A DNA stretch of 44,650 nt from Myxococcus sp. (GTDB lineage Bacteria > Myxococcota > Myxococcia > Myxococcales > Myxococcaceae): the NCBI GenBank assembly GCA_014879945.1, contig JACSRE010000158.1, forward strand, positions 1-44,650. The letters run 5' to 3'. Positions within the stretch are counted from its first letter, which is position 1. Each line of letters starts with the position of its first letter. The notes under the pieces are model-generated. The model was not told where the DNA came from. It made no database searches and saw only the letters and a program-made list of their open reading frames with translations. This document shows, in pieces, positions 33,257 to 42,212 of this stretch. A program made the translations under genes and the position numbers.

Positions 33257-34077
33257 TCGACCAGCGCATCACCTTCCTGGGGGCCGGGAACATGGCCAAC
33301 GCCCTCATCCGCGGCCTCCTGCGCTCGGGCGAGAAGGCCTCGAACATCACCGCCACCGTCAAGCGCGAGGAGCGCAAGGCCGAGCTCGAGAAGACCCACG
33401 GCATCTCGGTGGGCTTCGACAGCGTGGCAGCGGCGCGTGACGCCGACGTGGTGGTGCTCGCGGTGAAGCCCCAGGCGATGGACAAGCTCCTGACGCAGAT
33501 CGCGCCCGTCATCGACGCCCGCAAGCTGGTCATCTCGGTCGCCGCCGGGGTGCCCATCGCCGCCATCGAGCGGCGCTTCGGCGCCGGGGCCCGCATCGTG
33601 CGCTCGATGCCCAACACCCCGGCCCTGGTGGGCCTGGGCGCCACGGCGGTCTCGGGCGGCGAGCACGCCACCGCGCAGGACCTCGAGCTGGCGAAGAAGC
33701 TCTTCGACGCCGTCGGCACCACCCACGTGCTCGACGAGGCCCTGCTCGACGCGGTGACGGGCCTGTCGGGCAGCGGCCCGGCCTACATCTTCCTCATCAT
33801 CGAGGCGCTCTCGGACGCCGGAGTGAAGGTGGGCCTCTCGCGCCACGTGGCGCTCAAGCTGGCTGCCCAGACCGTCTACGGCTCGGCCAAGCTGCTGCTC
33901 GAGACGGGAGAACACCCGGGCACCCTGAAGGATCAGGTGACCAGCCCCGGCGGCACGGCGATCGCCGGGCTCCACACGCTCGAGGCCGGCGGCCTGCGCA
34001 CCACCCTCATGAACGCGGTCGAGTCGGCGACCGCCCGGGCCAGGCAGTTGGGCGACAGCTTTCTGGAAAAACAGTGA
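33253..34077 (+). CDS. proC: Pyrroline-5-carboxylate reductase
   Basis: 274 residues, normal length. ITFLGAGNMANALIRGLL is the NAD(P)-binding site, VVLAVKPQ and RSMPNTPALVG follow, and the C-terminal signature is TGLSGSGPAYIFLIIEAL...DQVTSPGGTAIAGL. The enzyme makes proline from pyrroline-5-carboxylate. GTG 33253 overlaps the stop of the HEAT-repeat gene. The following divIVA and yggU genes match the proC-divIVA-yggU neighbourhood known from many bacteria. Confidence 0.95.
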   Translation: MIDQRITFLGAGNMANALIRGLLRSGEKASNITATVKREERKAELEKTHGISVGFDSVAAARDADVVVLAVKPQAMDKLLTQIAPVIDARKLVISVAAGVPIAAIERRFGAGARIVRSMPNTPALVGLGATAVSGGEHATAQDLELAKKLFDAVGTTHVLDEALLDAVTGLSGSGPAYIFLIIEALSDAGVKVGLSRHVALKLAAQTVYGSAKLLLETGEHPGTLKDQVTSPGGTAIAGLHTLEAGGLRTTLMNAVESATARARQLGDSFLEKQ

Positions 34078-34126
34078 GGGCACGGCAGGCTGACCGCCAC
34101 AGGCCCCACCGCACGAGGACGACCCC

Positions 34127-34621
34127 ATGAAGATGACCCCGCTCGACATCCGGCAGAAGCGCTTCGAAGTCAGCTTCCGCGGCTACTCGAAGAAAGAGGT
34201 CGAGGGCTTCCTCGAGCTGACGGCCAGCGAGTTCGAAGAGGTGGTGCGCGAGAACATCTCGCTCAAGGAAGAGCTCAAGCGCACCCAGGCCCGCCTCGAG
34301 ACCCACCTCGAGCGCGAGAAGACGCTGCAAGAGACGATGGTGACGGCGCAGCGCATCTCGGAAGACGTGAAGGCCCAGGCGCGGAAAGAGGCCGAGGTGA
34401 CGGTCGCCGAGGCCGAGCTGCAGGGCGAGAAGATCGTCGCCACCGCCAACAACCGCATCGTCGAGCTCAAGGGCGACATCGCCGAGCTGCGGCGGCAGAA
34501 GGTGCAGTTCGAGGCCCAGCTCGAGCAGACCATCGAGTCGCACCGCAAGCTGCTCGAGACGTTCAAGACGCACCAGGCGGGCGCCGAGGTGGCGTACCTG
34601 GTGAAGAAGACGGGCGAGTGA
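34127..34621 (+). CDS. divIVA: DivIVA-domain protein
   Basis: 164 residues from ATG 34127, with GAGGA eight bases upstream. The start [29 protein letters not shown] is the membrane-curvature-binding N-domain. The rest is a long coiled coil (about 35-150). DivIVA proteins mark poles and septa and recruit other factors. The GTG of yggU overlaps its stop (GTGA). Confidence 0.92.
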   Translation: MKMTPLDIRQKRFEVSFRGYSKKEVEGFLELTASEFEEVVRENISLKEELKRTQARLETHLEREKTLQETMVTAQRISEDVKAQARKEAEVTVAEAELQGEKIVATANNRIVELKGDIAELRRQKVQFEAQLEQTIESHRKLLETFKTHQAGAEVAYLVKKTGE

Positions 34622-34905
34622 GCTGGCTGAAGGTCAGCGGCGCCGCCGTCGAGCTGCTGGTGCTGGTGCAGCCGCGGGCCTCACGCACGAAGGTGGTGGG
34701 CGAACACGACGGCCGGCTGAAGATCGCCCTGTCCGCGCCTCCCGTCGACGGTGAGGCCAACGCCGCGTTGATCGACTTCCTGGCCGGCGCGCTGAGGGTG
34801 AAGAAGGCCCAGGTGGCGCTGGTCGAGGGCGACACCTCGCGGCGGAAGCGCGTGCGCGTCGATGGCGTCGCTGAAGCGGTGGCCCGAGACGCGCTGCTGC
34901 GCTGA
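34618..34905 (+). CDS. yggU: DUF167 / YggU-family protein
   Basis: 95 residues, the usual length. [43 protein letters not shown] is the family signature, followed by [18 protein letters not shown]. Function unknown. Overlaps divIVA by four bases, so it is the last gene of the HEAT-proC-divIVA-yggU cluster. Confidence 0.93.
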   Translation: MSWLKVSGAAVELLVLVQPRASRTKVVGEHDGRLKIALSAPPVDGEANAALIDFLAGALRVKKAQVALVEGDTSRRKRVRVDGVAEAVARDALLR

Positions 34906-34964
34906 GCCCGTGATTTCGGGCGGGGGCTGGTCGACAAGGGCCCCGCGACGTTTGATGGTGGTGC

Positions 34965-36011
34965 GTGCTCGCGACGCTCCTCTCAGCCCTGCTGGCGACG
35001 TCGCCCCCGCCGGAGCAGGCGCCCTTCGAGCTGCCCGCCATCTCCACCCGCGCCCCGGTGGACACGGTGGCCTTCGACTCCGAGCGGTTCCACCTGGTGG
35101 CGTCGGTGCGCGCGGAGCAGCCCGCCCGCGCGCTGGCCCCCGAGCTCGAGGCCCTGCGCGACGAGGTGGCCGCCCTCATCGGCACGGACTGGACCGGCCG
35201 CACCGAGGTGCGGGTGGCGCTGGGCCGGGAAGAATACGACGCCATGGCGCTGCCGGGGCCCCGGCCTCCCGGCTGGGCGGTGGCGCTGGCGTGGCCGGCG
35301 GCCAACGTCATCCTCGTTGACGCGCGCTCCATCGCCAGCGCCGAGGGCAAGACGACGCTGCGCCACGAGCTGGTGCACATCGCCCTGGGCCGGCTCGGCA
35401 GCGGCTGGCCGCGCTGGTTTCAAGAAGGCGTCGCGCAGATGGTGACGCGCGAGCGCCAGTTCAAGAGCGGCCACTACTCCACCATGGCCATCGCCATCGC
35501 GACCGACCGCCTCTACGACTTCGACGCGCTCAGCGACGGCTTCCCCGAGCGGCCCCAGGACGTCGAGGTCGCCTACGCCCAGAGCGCAGAGTTCATCAGC
35601 TTCCTCTACGCGCGCCACGGCCCGGTGCGGTTCGGTGAGCTGATCGAGCTGGTGGGCCAGGGCGTCGTCTTCGAGCAGGCCTTCGCCCGCGCGTTCCACA
35701 CCTCGCTGTCGCTCGAAGAGGCCGCCTTCAAGCAGCACATCGCCCTGCGCTACCCGTGGTGGCCGGTGATCTTCATGAGCGGCACCCTGGTGTGGGTCGG
35801 CGGCGCCCTGCTGATGACCTTCGGCTTCCTCCGGCGGCGGCGCGCGGTGGCGGCGCACCGGCAGAACCAGCTGCGGCTGGAGCAGCTCGAAGACACCGCG
35901 GTGATCCTCCTGGGCACCCTGCCCTACGCGGTCAACGACGACGCCGGGCCGGTCATCGACCCGCTCCCCGGGCTGCCGTGGCGCGTCACCTCGGTGCGCA
36001 CCGGCTCCTGA
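34965..36011 (+). CDS. Membrane gluzincin peptidase (peptidase MA-like)
   Basis: 348 residues from GTG 34965. The N-terminus is a short signal (MLATLLSALLATSPPP). His134-Glu-Leu-Val-His138 in LRHELVHIALG is the zinc site, and WFQEGVAQMV about 20 residues later supplies the third ligand Glu. This is the peptidase MA-like/gluzincin pattern. A membrane segment near 265-285 (PVIFMSGTLVWVGGALLMTFGFL) and an Arg-rich stretch (RRRR) place the C-terminal 60 residues in the cytoplasm. Substrate unknown. Confidence 0.82.
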   Translation: MLATLLSALLATSPPPEQAPFELPAISTRAPVDTVAFDSERFHLVASVRAEQPARALAPELEALRDEVAALIGTDWTGRTEVRVALGREEYDAMALPGPRPPGWAVALAWPAANVILVDARSIASAEGKTTLRHELVHIALGRLGSGWPRWFQEGVAQMVTRERQFKSGHYSTMAIAIATDRLYDFDALSDGFPERPQDVEVAYAQSAEFISFLYARHGPVRFGELIELVGQGVVFEQAFARAFHTSLSLEEAAFKQHIALRYPWWPVIFMSGTLVWVGGALLMTFGFLRRRRAVAAHRQNQLRLEQLEDTAVILLGTLPYAVNDDAGPVIDPLPGLPWRVTSVRTGS

Positions 36012-36020
36012 GCGCGCGCG

Positions 36021-36956
36021 TCACGCCAGCTCGTGCGCGACGCACTTGAGCGCGCTGGGCTGCTGGAAGTCGACCGCGCTCGCCCCGAAGGCCGTCACCC
36101 GCCGACTGCGCCGCGCGCCGAGGCCCCGAGAGAGCTGCGCCTCGAACGCCTCGCCGGTGAGGGCCTCGACGTTGCACATCGACAGGAGCAGCCCGCCTGG
36201 CGCCACCACGCGCTCCGCCGCCGCCACCAGCTGGTGGTAGTCGCGGGCCGCCGTGAAGCGGCTGCGCTTCGTCGTCGCGAAGCCGGGCGGGTCGAGCACC
36301 ACGAGGTCGAACGCCTCGCCCTTCTTCGCCAGGCGCGCGAGCCACTCGAACGAGTCGCCCGTGATGAAGTCGAAGCGCTCGGGCGCCAGGCCGTTGCGGG
36401 CGAGGTTCGCCTCACCCCACTCGAGCACCTTGCGTGAGACGTCGACGTTGGCCGCGCGCGCCGCGCCGCCGAGCCGGGCCGCCACGCCGAAGCCGCAGGT
36501 ATAGGCGAAGAGGTTGAGCACCCGCCGGCCGCGCGCGTTCTCCCGCACCCAGCGCCGGGCGTCGCGGGCGTCGAGGTACAGCCCCACCGAGAGCCCGTTG
36601 GGCGGGCGAATGATGAACCGCGCGCCCTGCTCGAGCACCTCGAGCTCCGCGACCGCGTCACCGGCGACGGGCTCGGTCGGCGCCAGCGCCGAGCCCGCTT
36701 CGTTCGCCGCGCGCCTGGCCTCTCTGGGCCGGTGCTTGACGTAGACGCTGCGCGCCGCGCCGGTCGAGAGGAGCGCCTCTCCCAGCCCGCGCGCCTCGTC
36801 GGGCGCCGCCACCCGGTAGAAGGACACCACCGCCACGTCGGCGAAGAGATCGACGGTGACGCCCGGCAGCTCGCCGTCGAGCCAGCGGAAGCAGCTCGTC
36901 TCGGCAGGCAGTCGGGCCCGGCGCCGCACCAGCGCCTCGGTCAGGAGCGCTTCCAC
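36021..36956 (-). CDS. RlmI-like class I rRNA methyltransferase
   Basis: 311 residues from GTG 36956. The SAM-binding loop is LNLFAYTCGFGVAA, with acidic NVDVSRK next, FITGDSFEWL, and the catalytic VVLDPPGF followed by LLSMCNVEALT. The RlmI/RlmK family makes m5C or m7G in 23S rRNA. The N-terminal PUA domain of RlmI is absent; the chain starts at the central domain. It overlaps the 3' end of the amidohydrolase gene by 16 bases. Confidence 0.82.
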   Translation of the reverse strand: MEALLTEALVRRRARLPAETSCFRWLDGELPGVTVDLFADVAVVSFYRVAAPDEARGLGEALLSTGAARSVYVKHRPREARRAANEAGSALAPTEPVAGDAVAELEVLEQGARFIIRPPNGLSVGLYLDARDARRWVRENARGRRVLNLFAYTCGFGVAARLGGAARAANVDVSRKVLEWGEANLARNGLAPERFDFITGDSFEWLARLAKKGEAFDLVVLDPPGFATTKRSRFTAARDYHQLVAAAERVVAPGGLLLSMCNVEALTGEAFEAQLSRGLGARRSRRVTAFGASAVDFQQPSALKCVAHELA

Positions 36957-38257
36957 ACCGCCTCGACGGCCCGCGCGGCCTGGTGCTCCAGCTCGAGGTG
37001 CGGCGCGGCCAGCAGCTGGCCTTCACGCACCACCACGCGCCCGTTTACGATCGTCCACGCCGCGCGGGTCTGGCTCAGCTGCATCAAGAGGTGGGGCGTG
37101 AAGTTGCCGACCTCCTGCGCGGGCACGAAGTCGTGCACCACCAGGTCGGCCATCGCCCCGGCGTCGAGGGTGCCCGAGGGCTGACCGAACACCATGGTGC
37201 ACAGCTCGGCCGGGCCGCCGACGAGGAAGGTGGCCATCAGGTTGTCGGGGTCGAGCATTCGGCCCGAGCGCGCCAGCGTCATCACCCCGGTGAAGCTGGC
37301 GGTCAGCTCTTCCCACAGGGTGCCGCTGCCGCCGGTCCCGAGGCCCACCAGGTTCTGGCTCAGCAGCACCGCCTCCATGCCCAGGGCGCTGCCGCCCTCG
37401 AGCGTGTGGGTGAGGCGCGGGCTGAGGGCGATGAGGGTGCGGGTGCGCGCCAGCCGCTGCGCCTCGGCGCGATCGATGGCCCGCGCGTGGGCGCCGATCG
37501 ACGCGCCGCCCAGCAGCCCGAAGGTCTCGAAGCGGTTCACCACGCGGGTGTTGTGCCGGTCCCAGGTGAGGGCGAGATCTTCGTCGCTCTCGGCCATGCG
37601 AAAGTGGGCGCCCACGCCGAGCTCTTCTTTGAGGCGGCCCACCTTGCGCAGCAGCTCGTCGTCGGCGCAGAACGAGGCGGCCAGGCCCAGCGACGAGCGC
37701 ACCAGCGGGTTGCCCTTGGTCGCCACCACGTGGCCGGCGTTGGCCTCGACCTGCGCCTCGCCGGGGAAGTCCTCGAGCTGGCTGCTCGAGGCGTGGCTGT
37801 TGATGAGGCGCGCGCCCAGGCGCTCGGCGACGCGGGCCTGGACGCCCAGGGCGTCTTCGACGCACGCGGGCGCGTGGAGGTGCTCGACGAACATCGTGGT
37901 GCCGCGCAGCAGGCCGCGCGCGATGGCCACCGCGGTGAGCGCCTCCACCTCGCCCACCGTGACGTGCTTCTCGAACTCGGCCTCGACCTTGTAGCGCTCC
38001 TCGAGCGGGCGCAGCAGGTGATGGCCAGACCAGGGCGACAGCTGGGCGCCCACCAGGCGGGTGTGGCAGTCGACGAAGCCCGGCGTGACGAGGCGCCCAC
38101 CGCACGGCACCGCCCAGTCACCCGGGAGCGCGGGGAGCTCGGCGTCGGGCTGCACCTGGGCGATCGCGCCGCCCTCGATGAGCACCGCCATGTGCGCCCG
38201 CACGCGCCCATCGGCGCTGAACAGGCTGCAGTCTTTCAGGAGGAGCCGGCCTTCCAC
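36941..38257 (-). CDS. SsnA-like amidohydrolase with lost metal ligands
   Basis: 438 residues from GTG 38257. The overall fold is that of SsnA/chlorohydrolase-type amidohydrolases: a short beta domain, VTPGFVDCHT, a TIM-barrel region and a closing GAMADLVVHDF...IVNGRVVVREGQ. Key residues differ from active relatives. The first HxH is His65-Thr-Arg67, the HIH-type site is His218-Phe-Arg220, and the LGTDG Asp is Gly309 (LGTGGSG). His257 (GAHARAI) is kept. With three of the usual metal ligands or catalytic residues changed, metal-dependent deamination is unlikely by the standard mechanism. It may have another role. Confidence 0.85.
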   Translation of the reverse strand: MEGRLLLKDCSLFSADGRVRAHMAVLIEGGAIAQVQPDAELPALPGDWAVPCGGRLVTPGFVDCHTRLVGAQLSPWSGHHLLRPLEERYKVEAEFEKHVTVGEVEALTAVAIARGLLRGTTMFVEHLHAPACVEDALGVQARVAERLGARLINSHASSSQLEDFPGEAQVEANAGHVVATKGNPLVRSSLGLAASFCADDELLRKVGRLKEELGVGAHFRMAESDEDLALTWDRHNTRVVNRFETFGLLGGASIGAHARAIDRAEAQRLARTRTLIALSPRLTHTLEGGSALGMEAVLLSQNLVGLGTGGSGTLWEELTASFTGVMTLARSGRMLDPDNLMATFLVGGPAELCTMVFGQPSGTLDAGAMADLVVHDFVPAQEVGNFTPHLLMQLSQTRAAWTIVNGRVVVREGQLLAAPHLELEHQAARAVEAVWKRS

Positions 38258-38265
38258 GCCCCGAC

Positions 38266-38271
38266 ACCCTA
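38266..38271 (-). promoter_or_regulatory. Candidate -10 of the amidohydrolase gene
   Basis: TAGGGT on the minus strand lies eight bases before the GTG at 38257, with no clear Shine-Dalgarno, so the mRNA may begin about two bases before the start codon. The same hexamer occurs before recN and the FHA-cyclase gene. Confidence 0.3.
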
Positions 38272-38292
38272 GCCTGACTGCGAGACTTCACC

Positions 38293-38463
38293 TCATTGGC
38301 GGCTGGGCGCCGGCGCCGGCGGGGTCGACTCCTGCTTGACGGGCGCCTCGCGGCACTTGCAGCGCTGGTCGCGGGGGACTCGGCCAAGCACCGCCTCGAC
38401 GTGCGCGCCACAACCGCGCCAGTCGGGCTTCGAACAGGTGGGACAGGTCACGGCCATACACAT
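38293..38463 (-). CDS. Small zinc-binding protein (56 aa)
   Basis: Starts at ATG 38463 with AGGAG exactly seven bases upstream, an excellent site. The protein opens MCMAVTCPTCSKPDWRGCGAH, with a CPTC pair and a third Cys, and ends in DQRCKCRE then a Pro/Ala-rich tail. Four or more Cys can hold a zinc ion. Many bacteria carry short proteins of this type with the CPTCxKxDWxGCGxH pattern; function unknown. It is separated from the kinase gene by 58 bases. Confidence 0.85.
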   Translation of the reverse strand: MCMAVTCPTCSKPDWRGCGAHVEAVLGRVPRDQRCKCREAPVKQESTPPAPAPSRQ

Positions 38464-38521
38464 GCGGAGACTCCTGGTGAAATGGGAACGCCGGTAGGAG
38501 TCGGGCGCGCGCGCAGAGGGT

Positions 38522-40513
38522 TCAGTTCGCGGGTTGGCCTGCGGTGGGTCGGGGGCGGGGCATCGCCTTGCCGCCCACCACCAGGTTCGAGAAGCGGCAC
38601 TGCAGGTTGCGGCAGCCCAGCGCCACCTTCCCGGTGCGCAGCCCCAGGCTGGGCAGCTCCTTGCGGAGCACCTCGGCGCCGTTCACCAGGCCCTTCACCT
38701 CGACGCTGCCGGTGTTGAGCGCCCTGAGCGTCAGGCCCATGCGGAACTTCCCCCGCGGCACCGGTATGCGGTCTTGCGTCATCTGGTCGGCGGCGCTGTT
38801 GCCCACCACCTCGGCCCCGTTGGCGTTGAAGTAGCGCCACATCAGCCGCATCTCGTTCACCGGCGGCAGCCCCGGCACGTCGGGGATGGCGAAGAGGCTC
38901 ACCTGGGTGTCCTTGATGCGGAAGCTGAGCTCGACGAAGCGCTGGCTGCCGGGGTCGAGCGGCGGGAACTCGGGCGAGAGGCGCTCGAACACCACCGTCA
39001 CCTCGGCGTTGAAGGCCTCGGTCGAGTAGTAGCGGGCCCCGAGGTACGCGCGGGGAATCACCGTCACCGGGCCCTCGGGGTCGGTCGCGTCGCCGAACTG
39101 AATCGCCGTCAGCGCGCCGTCATCGAGCGCCCAGTGCCCGGCGTGGGCGCTGATCTCTTCTCCGCTCTCGGCGCTCGCCGGCTCGAAGCCCAGGGTCAGC
39201 AGCTTCGGCTCCTCCTTGCGGGTCGCGAAGAAGGCCTCGTCGGTGTCTCGGTACCAGGCCGGAGCGCGCGTCGGCGGCGGCGGCGGCACCTTCGGCGCCT
39301 CGACGGGCCACAGCCGCGCGCCCACGGCGACCACCAGCAGCGCCCCCAGCACGAAGACGCCGACCTTCCAGCCACCGCCGGGCTCCTGCGCGAACGACGC
39401 GACCCGGTTGGGCACCGTCGTCGGCCGCTTGACGGGCACCGCGCTGGCGGCGCTGTCGATCAACGGCTCGAGCGCGGTGGCGATCTCGCTCGCGCTCGAG
39501 GGGCGCTGCTCGGGGTCGGTGTCGAGCAGCCGGCCCACCACGTCGTCGATCACCGGCGAGAGCCCGTGCACCTTCTCGCTCGGCAGCCTGAAGCGGCCCA
39601 TGGGCAGCTCGCCGGTGAGCATCTCGTACAGCAGCACGCCCAGCGAGTAGAGGTCGGCGCGGTGATCGACGTGCTTGGCGTCGCGGCGCTGCTCGGGGGC
39701 CATGTAGTTGACCGTGCCCATCGCCACCGCGGTCGCCGTCAGCGCGATGTTCTTCTCGCTGTCCTTCATGCCCGCGAGGCCGAAGTCAGCGATCTTCACG
39801 TGGCCGCGAGGGTCGACGAGCACGTTCTCGGGCTTGAGATCGCGGTGAATCACCTTCTGCTCGTGCGCGTAGTCGATGGCCCGGGCGATCTGCACCACGA
39901 TGCGCAGCGCGTCTCGCGACGAGAGCCTGCGGCCCGTCAGCATCTCGCGCAGGTTGACCCCGGCGACGAGCTCCATCGCGAAGTAGTAGTGCGTGCCCGC
40001 CTGCCCGCGGTCGATGATCTGCACGATGTTGGGGTGGCTCAACGCCGCCAGCGCGGTGGCCTCTTTCTCGAACCGCGCGACGAACTCGCGATCGGCCGCG
40101 AACTTCGCCGGCAGAATCTTCACCGCCACCTGCCGGTTGAGCGACGCCTGTCGCGCGCGCCACACCTCGCCCATGCCTCCACGCCCGAGGAGCTCGACCA
40201 GCTCGTAGCCGGGCACCACGGGGTTGGGCTCGGCGATGGCGGTGTCAGAGGGGCTCCGCGGCGAGCTGGTGGTGGCCGCGAGATCGATGTCGACGCCCGA
40301 GGGCTCCGGCGGCGGCGGGGGCCCGTTGAGCGCCCCCGGGCGCGCGGCCTGCGTCTGGCCCGCAGGTGGCGACCGCACGTCGGTGCGCCGCACCTCGAAG
40401 CGAATGCCGCAGGCGCACACGACGACCTGGCCCGAGACGTACACCGACGTGTCATGCACCCGCGCGCAGTTGGGGCAGGCCTGCGTGACGGTCTGGCGGC
40501 TCGACCGCGTCAC
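38522..40513 (-). CDS. Membrane Ser/Thr kinase with zinc ribbon and beta-sandwich exterior
   Basis: 663 residues from GTG 40513, 13 bases after the cyclase stop. An N-terminal zinc ribbon (CPNC...CACG, about 13-36) precedes a Pro-rich linker. The kinase (about 100-360) has the loop GRGGMGEVW, VAVKIL, His223-Arg-Asp225-Leu-Lys227-Pro-Glu-Asn, DFGLAG and NYMAPEQ, all intact. A membrane segment (about 380-400) is followed by about 250 exterior residues forming a beta-rich, concanavalin-like domain (LTLGFEPAS...GHWALDDGALTA, ending RFSNLVVGG). The exterior may bind a carbohydrate or partner. It is probably co-transcribed with the FHA-GAF-cyclase. Confidence 0.92.
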   Translation of the reverse strand: MTRSSRQTVTQACPNCARVHDTSVYVSGQVVVCACGIRFEVRRTDVRSPPAGQTQAARPGALNGPPPPPEPSGVDIDLAATTSSPRSPSDTAIAEPNPVVPGYELVELLGRGGMGEVWRARQASLNRQVAVKILPAKFAADREFVARFEKEATALAALSHPNIVQIIDRGQAGTHYYFAMELVAGVNLREMLTGRRLSSRDALRIVVQIARAIDYAHEQKVIHRDLKPENVLVDPRGHVKIADFGLAGMKDSEKNIALTATAVAMGTVNYMAPEQRRDAKHVDHRADLYSLGVLLYEMLTGELPMGRFRLPSEKVHGLSPVIDDVVGRLLDTDPEQRPSSASEIATALEPLIDSAASAVPVKRPTTVPNRVASFAQEPGGGWKVGVFVLGALLVVAVGARLWPVEAPKVPPPPPTRAPAWYRDTDEAFFATRKEEPKLLTLGFEPASAESGEEISAHAGHWALDDGALTAIQFGDATDPEGPVTVIPRAYLGARYYSTEAFNAEVTVVFERLSPEFPPLDPGSQRFVELSFRIKDTQVSLFAIPDVPGLPPVNEMRLMWRYFNANGAEVVGNSAADQMTQDRIPVPRGKFRMGLTLRALNTGSVEVKGLVNGAEVLRKELPSLGLRTGKVALGCRNLQCRFSNLVVGGKAMPRPRPTAGQPAN

Positions 40514-40526
40514 GCGTACCTGGCGG

Positions 40527-42203
40527 TCAGCCCTTGAAACCCAGGACGCGGAAGGTGGGAACGCCCTTCTCCTTGCCCTTCACCTGCAGCACGGAGACGG
40601 GCTCGACGATGAAGCCGGGGCCGGCGCGCTGCACGGTCGTCTCGGTGGCCAGCACCTCGGCCCCCTTGGCCAGCCCGCACAGCCGCGATGACGTGTTGAC
40701 CGAGTCGCCGATGGCGGTGAACTCGTGCCGCTCGTTCGAGCCGATGTAGCCGACGACGGCGGGCCCGGTGTTGACGCCGATGCCCACCTCGATCGGCTTC
40801 TTGCCGGCCGCTTCGCGCTGGCGGTTCATCTCGTGGATCTCGTCGAGCATCTCGAGGGCGCAGCGCAGCGAGCGCGCGGCGTCGTCCACGTGGGTGATCG
40901 GCGGGCCCCAGGTGGCCATCACGCAGTCACCGATGAACTTGTCGAGGTTGCCCTCGTACTTGAAGATCACCCCCGCCATCGCGGTGAAGAAGGTGTTCAG
41001 CATCGCGACGGTCTCTTGCGGGCTGTCGGCCTCGGCCATCGAGGTGAACCCGCGGATGTCGGCGAAGATGACGCTGACCTCGGCGAGGCGCCCGACGCGC
41101 AGCAGCTCCACCTTGCCCGACACCACCGCCTCGGCCACCGCGGGCGCGAGGAAGCGCGACAGCTCGGCGCGGGTGATGGCCTCACGCTCGACCTTCCCGG
41201 CGAGATCGGCGTTCTCGAGGGCGATGGCCGCCTGCGAGGCGATGCCCGCCAGCACCTTGAGGTCCTTCTCCGAGAAGGCGTTGGTGCGCTCACGGGTGTC
41301 GCAGAACAAGATGCCCTTGAGCACGCCCTTCGACAGCAGCGGCACCGCCATGGCGGAGCGGATGCCCTGCGCCACGATCGACTCGGACGACGAGAACCGC
41401 GAGTCGAGGATGGCGTCGGCCGTCAGCACCGCGCTCCGGGTCTCGGCCACGCGCTTGAGCACCGTCTCAGAGACGGTGACCTCGCTGTTGTCCTGCTTGC
41501 GGCGCTTGATGGCCTGCGGGTTCAGCTCGCCGTCGTCGTCGGTGAGGAAGATGACGGCGTTGTCGGCGGCCAGCAGCTCGAACGCCACCCCGAGGATCTT
41601 GTCGAGCAGCGAGGGCAGGTCGCGCTCCATGCCGACGAGCCGGTGGAACTCGTTGGCGATGCGCAGCTTCTCGTAGTCCTGCTTGAGCGTCTCGATGTCG
41701 CTGAGCTTGTCGGCGGGCCTGAACTCCGACGACTCCATCTGGGCGACCGTCGCCAGGAACGCCGGCATCGAGTGCGCCGACTGCACCACCGTGACGCCCG
41801 CGTTCGAGGTCGGGGTCGCGCCGGCCTGATCGACGCCCGACATGAAGACCAGCCGGCTGTTGCCGAGGGCGATCTCATCGCCGTCGCGCAGCCGCAGCTC
41901 GCGCACCTTGCGCCCGTTGACGAAGGTGCCGTTGGACGAGTTGAGGTCGCGCAGCAGGAAGGTCGCGCCCACCCGCTCGATGACGCAGTGCTCTTTCGAG
42001 ACCTCGCGATCGACCAGCCGCAGGGTGTTGTTCGGGTGGCGGCCGAGCGAGGTCTTCTCCGCGAGGGGGAACTCTCCCTGCTTGCCGTCGGCGAACTTGC
42101 CCGACAGGCGCGGGCCCTTGATCTGACCAGGCGCGTAGACCTGAGCGGGTTTGGGGTCGCTCGACGCGGCGACGTTGGTCAGGGGGATGGGTTGGTGAGC
42201 CAA
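40527..42203 (-). CDS. FHA-GAF-adenylate cyclase
   Basis: 558 residues from TTG 42203; an in-frame TAG lies five codons upstream, so TTG is the first start. FHA (about 50-118): GRHPNN, EVSKEHCVIE and LNSSNGTFVNGRKV. GAF (about 190-345) contains VAFELLAADNAVIFL and AMAVPLLSKGVLKGILF. The class III cyclase domain (about 380-550) has FADIRGFTSMAE with a metal Asp, DKFIGDCVMATWG and FTAIGDSVNTSSRL. These match adenylate cyclases such as CyaA/CyaB of Myxococcus. The FHA may bind a phosphothreonine, and the kinase gene directly downstream is the obvious partner. Confidence 0.92.
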   Translation of the reverse strand: MAHQPIPLTNVAASSDPKPAQVYAPGQIKGPRLSGKFADGKQGEFPLAEKTSLGRHPNNTLRLVDREVSKEHCVIERVGATFLLRDLNSSNGTFVNGRKVRELRLRDGDEIALGNSRLVFMSGVDQAGATPTSNAGVTVVQSAHSMPAFLATVAQMESSEFRPADKLSDIETLKQDYEKLRIANEFHRLVGMERDLPSLLDKILGVAFELLAADNAVIFLTDDDGELNPQAIKRRKQDNSEVTVSETVLKRVAETRSAVLTADAILDSRFSSSESIVAQGIRSAMAVPLLSKGVLKGILFCDTRERTNAFSEKDLKVLAGIASQAAIALENADLAGKVEREAITRAELSRFLAPAVAEAVVSGKVELLRVGRLAEVSVIFADIRGFTSMAEADSPQETVAMLNTFFTAMAGVIFKYEGNLDKFIGDCVMATWGPPITHVDDAARSLRCALEMLDEIHEMNRQREAAGKKPIEVGIGVNTGPAVVGYIGSNERHEFTAIGDSVNTSSRLCGLAKGAEVLATETTVQRAGPGFIVEPVSVLQVKGKEKGVPTFRVLGFKG

Positions 42204-42212
42204 GCGGCGGGA

